Shown one piece after another: positions 58,284-64,000 of a DNA stretch of 64,000 nt. Each line of letters opens with the position of its first letter. The first letter of the stretch is position 1. Under the pieces are notes generated by a model that was not told where the DNA came from, searched no databases, and saw only the letters and a list, made by a program, of their open reading frames with translations. The stretch comes from Hemileia vastatrix. Lineage: Eukaryota > Basidiomycota > Pucciniomycetes > Pucciniales > Zaghouaniaceae. The translations under genes were made by a program, and so were the position numbers. The stretch is from the NCBI GenBank assembly GCA_030280995.1, contig JASXTE010000007.1, forward strand, positions 6,059,001-6,123,000, read 5' to 3'.

Positions 58284-58495
58284 TATTTCTTCAGAATTTT
58301 TCTCAATTAAGTTTTAGACTTCAGGGGAAACAGAATCATTCTTAATTGCAAGAGAAGGACTAATTAAAGAAGTAGAAGTCAAATGTAGAGGTTCATCAAA
58401 TGACAATTTGATAATTACATTAATAGGGCTACTAGTTACAGGAAGCTGTCTTTTAAAAGGTTTAACTGTTCTTTCACCATTCTCAATAATATTAC

Positions 58496-58553
58496 CTGCA
58501 GAAGAAGTCTTATTAGAAAACATTCCCAAGTGACTATAAACCAAATTAATTAC
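58496..58553 (-). other. 58-bp intron-like segment in gag of element F
   Basis: Coding strand CCATG|GTAATT...CTAATAAGACTTCTTCTGCAG|GTAATA; CTAAT branch-like site, same length and place as in A-D. Confidence 0.56.
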
Positions 58554-59082
58554 CATGGCAGAGGAGGAAACTTCCCCTGAGAGTGAGTTTGGGATTGTGC
58601 TTGGGCCTTCATTCTCCTGCCTTGTTAGTAAGGATGAGGAGGAGGATGAAAATTGGGTGTTCTGGATGGGCCAGGCTGATGATGAGGAGAATGTTGCATA
58701 TTCTGCTGGTAGTGACTCATTAGATAATCCCATTTCCATTGCTCTACTTCCATAGTACTTTGATTTTGGATGGAGGAGCTGGGGGCTGTGAAGGTTGAGC
58801 CTGAAACTGAGGCTGATTGGGAGGCAACTGAGGAGGGGCCTGGGCCTGATTTTGGTTCCTGAGTTCCTGAATTTGATCCCACAAGGTGTCTACTTTTGCC
58901 TTGTATTTCATGTTTTCTGTCTTCAGTTATTTGATGTGACTGGACAGATTGCTGATTTGTTGGGGCAGAGGAAGCTTTTTTATTTTGAATCCTTTTGGAA
59001 GACCTTCTTGAGGTACTGGATGTTTTACTTCCTTCTGTTGTGCTGGGGGAAGGGGGTTTGATTTGTTTACTTCTCCTGTCAT
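58550..59082 (-). CDS. Overlapping +1-frame ORF in gag (frame beta), broken copy
   Basis: ATG at 59080-59082 (MTGEVNKSNPLPPAQQKE), EGLPKGFKIKKLPLPQQISN, LSSHIK, then TAA at 58927 where D has Glu. After the indel it continues EVEQWKWDYLMSHYQQN, HPPPHPY, a further TAA, and the PPLPW-stop end at 58550. Start, core and end match D. Confidence 0.48.
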
Positions 59083-59230
59083 TTCCACATCCTGAATTAT
59101 GTGAATTTTTCTTGTTAGCATAAGATTTTTTATGTTCAACTTTAGAAGAACTCACAGTATCAGCATCATAATAAATTTCAACTTCATCCACTTACATGTT
59201 ATCCATTTTCTCAGACAAATTGTTGGACAT

Positions 59231-59902
59231 AATAATGGGAAGATTAAATAATTTCTAAAAAAAAATTAATAAAATTCAGTTAATAATTTTCTCCAAATAT
59301 GAAAAAGATTTTTTACCAATTAAATTATTACAAAAAAAAATTTTTTTAATATAAAGTAATATTTATAAAAAATAATTAATAAAATGGACTGCAAAGGAAA
59401 ATTGGGAATAAAAATTAAGTTGTTTTCAACCAATTAATTAAATTACCAAAATTAAATATGGCAATATATGGGACTAAGTACAAAGTACTATTTAAGTCAA
59501 CCAAAATTAAACAAAAATTAATAATAATAAAAAATTAATTTAATAATTCAATTTTTATTAATAATAAAGTTAATTTCTTCTAGGACTAAGAGGAATTTAA
59601 CACTCTATAATGGTCAACTAGGAAAAAAAAATTTAATAAATGAACACTTACACTCAGTGAATCAGCGATTAAGCCACAATCACTGTTATTGCAGTAAAAA
59701 TATAGTAATATGAGTGAGAGGTGCAAAGGTTAACTTACTATAGTGATTGTAAAATCACTTCAAAATAATAGAAGAATTAATTTAATATAAACCTAATAGA
59801 TCGAACCCAAGTTCAAAACACGGTCGCGGCAAAAGTTTCTTTTTTGCTGGGTGGTCCGTGCGCTATGTCTTTCATCGCAAGTATCGATCGTCATCATCGT
59901 TA
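59231..59902 (-). promoter_or_regulatory. Element F untranslated leader
   Basis: GTAAGT at 59646-59651 within the same CACTGAGTGTAAGTG context as C and D; TTGACCATTATAGAG...TTAGTCCTAG and TTGACTTAAATAGTAC...AGTCCC units with AGTAC-TTT-GTACT hairpin. No ORF. Confidence 0.68.
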
Positions 59903-59917
59903 GGAAAGGCTCCTACT
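59903..59917 (-). other. Primer-binding block of element F
   Basis: Coding-strand AGTAGGAGCCTTTCC abutting the LTR; degraded relative to B, C and D. Confidence 0.6.
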
Positions 59918-61121
59918 TGTTGGCCAGTTGTCTAGAAGAAGGTAAGAAAGGGAGAAGGAGAATAGGCAAGAAAGATTTATAGAAAATACAAGAAATAAAG
60001 TAATAATTGATTTAAAGAGAGGCAATGAAGAGTTACTTGAGGAATGACACAAAATGAGGTTTTAATTAATGACAACATTATTTAAAGTAAGGGTTCTGCG
60101 TGGCAAACACTATAATTACTATCAGACTTAAAGCAACCTGTAAATAGTTATATAGAATTTAAATTAGAATTTTAATGCTAATAAAAATAATAATAAAACA
60201 TATTATATTGACAGTTTGTTCAGATTTGGTTTGTATAGTAAGTGATGAGGCTACAGGGGATTATCCAAGACCTTTTTATAGGAAATGGGTCCTCTGAAGC
60301 GCCACTACATTTGTAAATACAAGAATTATAATAAGATGAAACAAGAAAATAAAAGAATAAGTGAAACATAACAATTTAGAGAAAAATATGAAACAGATAA
60401 TTAAAACCCCAAATAAGAACCAAATTTCCACAAAACTAATTCCCAAATCAGTAAGTAAAAAATAGTGAGTAACTAAACAAGCCTGAGACATAGGAATTAT
60501 GAGAAGAATAATTCAAAACAGATGGTACAGTCTGCTTTAAGGGTTTTTAAGTGAAACAAGAAAAAATATTTTGACGCAACAAAATATGTAATAAATTTTA
60601 ATTTAGTATAAAGAAATTAATTAATTGTTTCAACTATGTAATTAAATAATTAATTTTTTACTAAATTAAGCTGAGAATTATAATACTATTTTATAAAATA
60701 AGTATTATAATTTATTTAATTTTTTATTGACACTATTAAGGGTCCAAAAAACAGGGGCAATAATTATGGATAATAGTATATGAAAAAGTATATTTTAATA
60801 ATTAAATTTAATTAATTAAAGTAATTACAATATAAGATAAACACTTGAATATAATTATCTTATAAGTTTTTAATTAATTAATTTATAATTATTAAATAAA
60901 CAATGTGCCCTTTGTTATGGAATATAATTAAATGCTTTTAAATTATCTTATAATAAAATTAAAATAATATTTGCTTTATTTATATAAATAAAATATTAAT
61001 ATAAATTTATTATGTAATATAATATTAATGTTAAATGCATACTCTGCAATTATTATGTCTTTATTTAATTCCAATAAATTGTATGTTTATTTACTGGGCT
61101 CCTTGAACAGCCTGGCTGAAA
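59918..61121 (-). repeat. Element F 5' LTR
   Basis: TGTTGGCCAG...GGCTGAAA, 1204 bp, near-identical to the 3' copy; promoter TATAAAAAGG near 60268-60277. Confidence 0.92.
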
Positions 61122-61400
61122 GTTTTTAATTCTGATCATTGTTTTTTCAAGATCAAAATGTCCGGCCAATATTTCATCATGACAAATTTTCAAGATGATC
61201 TCTTTCATCGAAGGAGGAATAACAATAACATTACTCAACTTTCTTCTATAATATAGATATCCCTCATCAATTGAAAATTTACCATTTTCCAAAGCCTTCT
61301 GGTACTTTGGTGGAATTTTTTTAATTAATGCTTGTATTGAAGCATTTTTTGGATCATTTAATATGGTACATAACTTTTTTAATTCAGTGTACTTACCATA
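61122..61400 (-). pseudogene. int: Element E linker and first integrase zinc residues (right of F)
   Basis: FSIDEGYLYYRRKLSNVIVIPPSM, then CHDEILAGHFDLEKTMIRIK up to the F insertion. The two His of HHCC are here; the two Cys are 9.3 kb away at about 51730. Confidence 0.85.
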
Positions 61401-62681
61401 TTAATCCAGAATAAGCTTTAATAGCTCTTCCTCCATATCAACCACATATATCCCATGAATATGAATAATTTCATCTTCAGGATCATATGCAGGATTTGAG
61501 TCATCATTTGGAAAAGGTAACCTTGATAACATATCCACATTTGAGTGAGCAATACCAGCCCTATGAATTATTTTCATTCTCCCTCTGTTTTCTTGAACAG
61601 CCAGCTGCCATCTGAACATATGTCTGTTAGGTGTTTTCAGGTTTAATAGGGATTTAACTGCACTGCAGTCAGTGACAAGTTCAAATTTTTGGTCATCCAG
61701 GTAACAATGTAGCTTCTCCAGAGCCCACACTACTGCTAAACATTCTAGTTGAGTGGCACCATATTTCAATTCACTGTTTCTCAAGATTCTTGAAATATAA
61801 CAAATTACTAATTTTGATAATTTATCATTCATCACTTGTTTTTGATGGAGGGCAGCACCAAGACCAATAAAACTGGCATCAGTGTATAAAACAAATGGTT
61901 GATTAAAGTCAGGCAAAGCAAGAATAGGTGCTGAATTTAAACAATGTTTCATAGTGTCAAAATCTCTTTGTCTTTCACTATTCCAGACAAAAGCAACATC
62001 TTTCCTAGTCAGTTGGGTAAGGGGTAATTCCATGACTTGGTAATTTTTAAGATACTGTCTATAATATCCAAACATTTCCAAAAAATTCTGGAGCTCTCTA
62101 TCTGTGGTAGGAGCCTTCACCTGTTGTATGGCTTCCACTTTGTTTTGGTCAACACATATCTGTAAACCTGAGACAACATGACCAAGAACTTTTAAGGAAT
62201 GAAAACCAAATTTGTATTTCTTCAAAGCAAGTGTCATATTTGTCTGATCCATCTCATGGAACACTTTACACAGGTGGTTGAGATAGTCCTCAAATGTTTT
62301 TGAGAATATGATGATATCATCAATATAAACCATCAGCCATACTTCAATTATTTCTTGATGGAATGTGTTATCAATAACTTTTTGAAAAACTGAAGGGGCA
62401 TTTTTAGGGCCAAATGGCATCCTAATATACTTATAAATACCTATATGAGTAGCAATCATCAGGAAATTCTGAGAATTCTTCTCAACAGGTACCTGATGAT
62501 ATCCCTTGTTGCCTTCCAAACAGCTGATATATTTAGAACCTTGTAGGGTAGCATGTATAGAGCTAATTCTGGGTAAAGGATACATATCATATACAGTATA
62601 AGTGTTTAATTCTCTATAATCACCACATAACCTGTATTTATCTCTCTCATAAAAAATTAGGACAGGTGAGATAACACAATA
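61401..62681 (-). pseudogene. pol: Element E reverse transcriptase and RNase H
   Basis: A continuous stretch of about 426 codons: YCVISPVLIFYERDK, LCGDYRELNTYTVYD, MPFGPKNAPSVFQ, VYIDDIIIFSK, FVLYTDASFIGLGAALHQ, ECLAVVWALEKLHCYLDD and HMFRWQLAVQE. YIDD and RNase H Asp are intact. The upstream end is the Harbinger insertion, and TAA at 61401 replaces Ser of DSYD. Confidence 0.9.
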
Positions 62682-62698
62682 GGGGGTGTCAGTTCTGG

Positions 62699-62859
62699 CA
62701 AATCCGCACTTACAAATCCGCACTTAAATTTGACCAAATCCGCACTTAAATAAGTGCGGATTTCCAAAACACACTAGCCCCAATACTGGTGGATTTCAAA
62801 ATGAAATAAGTCACTTATTTCACTCAAATCCGCACTTTCTCAACCAAAAGTGCTGATTT
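62699..62859. repeat. Subterminal AAATCCGCACTT repeats with a 28-bp palindrome
   Basis: AAATCCGCACTT(A) starts at 62700, 62714, 62736 and 62826, with an inverted copy at 62751-62763 and a degenerate one near 62846. The third copy and the inverted copy form a perfect palindrome (arms AAATCCGCACTTA, 62736-62763). Probable transposase binding sites. The elevated GC stands out from the surroundings. Confidence 0.8.
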
Positions 62860-62988
62860 CACCATCAAGTCCCATTTCACTGATTTGTCAGCATCATCCC
62901 ATTCATACGCAGCACTCCGCAGAATAACACTTCATAACTCAAAACATCGTACATCACTTACATCTTCATATCATATCATATAAGAGTC

Positions 62989-64000
62989 ATGCCTTCCTCA
63001 CTTTCAAATCGTGATAAATTACATAAAGCAATGACTTTCATGGCGCTTGAACTGCTCTTGGACTCTGATTCCGATTCTGATCTAGAAGAAGATTTTGTCG
63101 TTTTATCAAAAATGGCCAGGAAACGTCACCTTCTTCCCAGAAAGCCTCAAGTACTTCATACCCCCAAGTACACCATCCAAACACTTCTTAACCTATCTAC
63201 ACCCAGTTTTAGACAGCTGTTCAGGACTTCTCAGGAATATTTCCTTAAATTGCTTGAGCTTATTCAGGATCATCCCATATTTCACAATAATTCTCAAAAA
63301 GAACAACGACATCCTTCAATTCAATTGGCCATCACACTATGTCGTTTGGGTTCAAATGGTAATGGAGCCGCTTTGAAACATTCAGAAAATGTCTTTGATT
63401 TAGGGTATGGTTCAGTTAACACTTATACCAAACAATGTATCACTGCCATCAACTCCTTGGAATCTCAACTTCTCACCTGGCAATAAAAGAAGAGCGACTT
63501 GAATCATCTCAGGTTATGCAAGCAGAGGGCTTCCCAGGATGTATTGGTTTTGTTGATGGTACTACTATTCCTTTGAGCCAGAAACCTGCTCAAGGTGGAA
63601 ACAATTACTTTGACCGTAAAAAGAGGTAGATTATTTTTAACTCCTTTCATCCTCCTTGAAACTAACACAAACAAATATATCTTCTTTATAGATATTCAAT
63701 TAATGTTCAGCTTATATGTGACGTAAACAAAAAATTTATATCATTCTTCGCTGGCTATCCTGGCTCATGTCATGACTCCTACGTCTTCCAAAGAATGCAT
63801 ATTTCAAATGAACCTGAAAAATTCTTTGATGAAAATCAGTATCTTTTTGCAGATTCTGCTTATGTGAATGGAAAGTATGTACTTCCTGCTTTTCGGGGAG
63901 CAGCTTCAGAAGACAGTCAAAATGCGAAATTCAACAATCATTTGGCAAAGTCAAGAGTCCGTATTGAACATTCTATTGGAATCTTGAAAGGCCGTTTTTC
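62989..64000 (+). CDS. HARBI1-like DDE transposase, partial
   Basis: ATG at 62989 (MPSSLSNRDKLHKAMTF), an acidic stretch (LLDSDSDSDLEEDF), then the helical DNA-binding-like part (FRQLFRTSQEYFLKLLELI, HPSIQLAITLCRLGSNGNGA, VNTYTKQCITAIN). One base is missing near 63481-63484: the frame ends TWQ-stop but continues +1 as IKEERLESSQVMQAEGFPGC. Catalytic residues are all visible: Asp in GFVDGTT (63555), Asp in GSCHDSYVF (63774) and Glu in RVRIEHSIGILKGRF (63966). A 66-bp intron interrupts KKR|Y. The gene runs off the window. Apart from the one-base lesion it is well preserved; whether that lesion is real or a sequencing error cannot be told. Confidence 0.87.
63626..63691 (+). other. 66-bp GT-AG intron in the transposase gene
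   Basis: AAGAG|GTAGAT...CTTCTTTATAG|ATATTC with branch site CTAAC at 63662-63666. Removal joins DRKKR to YSINVQLICD, as expected for the family. The size and CTAAC site are typical of fungi. Confidence 0.9.

Larger units (their letters stand above)
58314..59230 (-). pseudogene. gag: Element F Gag N-terminal region
   Basis: ATG at 59230 (MSNNLSEKMDNM), TAA at 59192-59194, then VDEVEIYYDADTVSSSK and TSRRSSKRIQNKK in the same frame. An indel near 58900 moves the reading into the beta frame (EVEQWKWDYLMSHYQQN). The Gag frame returns at 58739-58314 (SSSSAWPIQNTQF, ERTVKPFKRQLPV). Confidence 0.8.
51787..61121 (-). mobile_element. Element F: complete but decayed Ty3/gypsy chromovirus nested in element E
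   Basis: LTRs 51787-53027 and 59918-61121; perfect duplication GTTTT at 51782-51786 and 61122-61126, in E's integrase zinc region. Same strand as E. C/D/F family. Gag retains a 567-codon open stretch and RNase H-integrase a 440-codon stretch. Confidence 0.95.
48904..64000 (-). mobile_element. Element E: Ty3/gypsy chromovirus (A/B family), split three times, runs off the window
   Basis: Present as 48904-49051, 49854-51786 and 61122-62681. It contains a solo LTR in its 3' LTR, F in its integrase and the Harbinger element in its RT. Its Gag and 5' LTR would lie beyond 64000. Pol sequence is close to A and B. Its left tip borders T tract, so it was itself inserted into that tract. Confidence 0.88.
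62682..64000 (+). mobile_element. PIF/Harbinger DNA transposon, 5' part (continues past the window)
   Basis: Starts abruptly in E's RT after CACAAT: AGGGGGTGTCAG is foreign to the pol sequence, which in B continues differently. Contains subterminal repeats, a palindrome, and an intron-containing transposase of the HARBI1/DDE type. The other terminus is outside the window, so the inverted repeat and target duplication are unconfirmed. Confidence 0.85.

Noticed and set aside
62682..62723. First residues of the long minus-strand frame ending at 61401 as part of RT
   Set aside because: They translate the Harbinger terminus; the pol similarity starts only at YCVISPVL, below 62682.

Overview
The window looks like intergenic, repeat-dominated DNA from a fungus. 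It is very AT-rich and consists almost entirely of nested Ty3/gypsy LTR retrotransposons (chromoviruses), their solo LTRs, and long T-rich tracts built on a TAGAC-plus-T-run motif. At the right edge is the 5' part of a PIF/Harbinger DNA transposon whose transposase gene has a 66-bp GT-AG intron with a CTAAC branch site. From memory, the Gag-Pol resembles elements that fill the giant AT-rich genomes of rust fungi (Pucciniales). That placement is an inference without a database search. No host gene, tRNA, rRNA or CRISPR array was seen.

Four complete retrotransposons are delimited by perfect 5-bp target-site duplications. A is + strand 4897-13619 (ATGTT). B is - strand 15206-23714 (GAGAA). D is - strand 36057-45378 (AGAAA). 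F is - strand 51787-61121 (GTTTT). Two more are interrupted or cut. C is + strand 29435-48274, with its 5' LTR truncated and D inside its pol gene. E is - strand from 48904 to beyond the window, with a solo LTR in its 3' LTR, F in its integrase and the Harbinger element in its RT. A, B and E form one family (LTR about 805 bp). C, D and F form a second (LTR about 1.2-1.3 kb). Solo or host LTRs lie at 1223-2407(-), 2839-4046(+), 14421-15205/23715-24110(+, split by B), 24129-25418(-, TSD CTTTT), 28279-29434(+) and 49052-49853(-, TSD ATTAT).

Each internal region follows one plan: a 15-nt primer-binding block abutting the LTR; a leader of about 0.7-1.0 kb with a GTAAGT donor-like site and repeated TTGAC...GTCC hairpins; one Gag-Pol frame (N-terminal acidic/Ser-rich Gag, coiled coil, capsid-like domain, zinc knuckle, DSGA protease, YIDD reverse transcriptase, RNase H, HHCC + DDE integrase, chromodomain); and the polypurine tract AGAGTGAGGGAG directly before the 3' LTR. 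Every copy carries stops and frameshifts, so all are decayed.

The most unusual signals are in gag. (1) A second reading frame, +1 to Gag, is preserved in all five copies that retain gag, from both families. It has its own ATG and a shared Pro-Trp-stop end, and encodes a coiled-coil protein of about 160-175 aa; in D it is fully open. (2) A GT...AG segment of exactly 58 bp with branch-like sites begins where this second frame ends, in all five copies. (3) In A and B the leader hairpins look like 16-nt mini-exons with acceptor and donor sites at their edges. Together these suggest splicing-regulated expression and an overprinted accessory gene, both untested.
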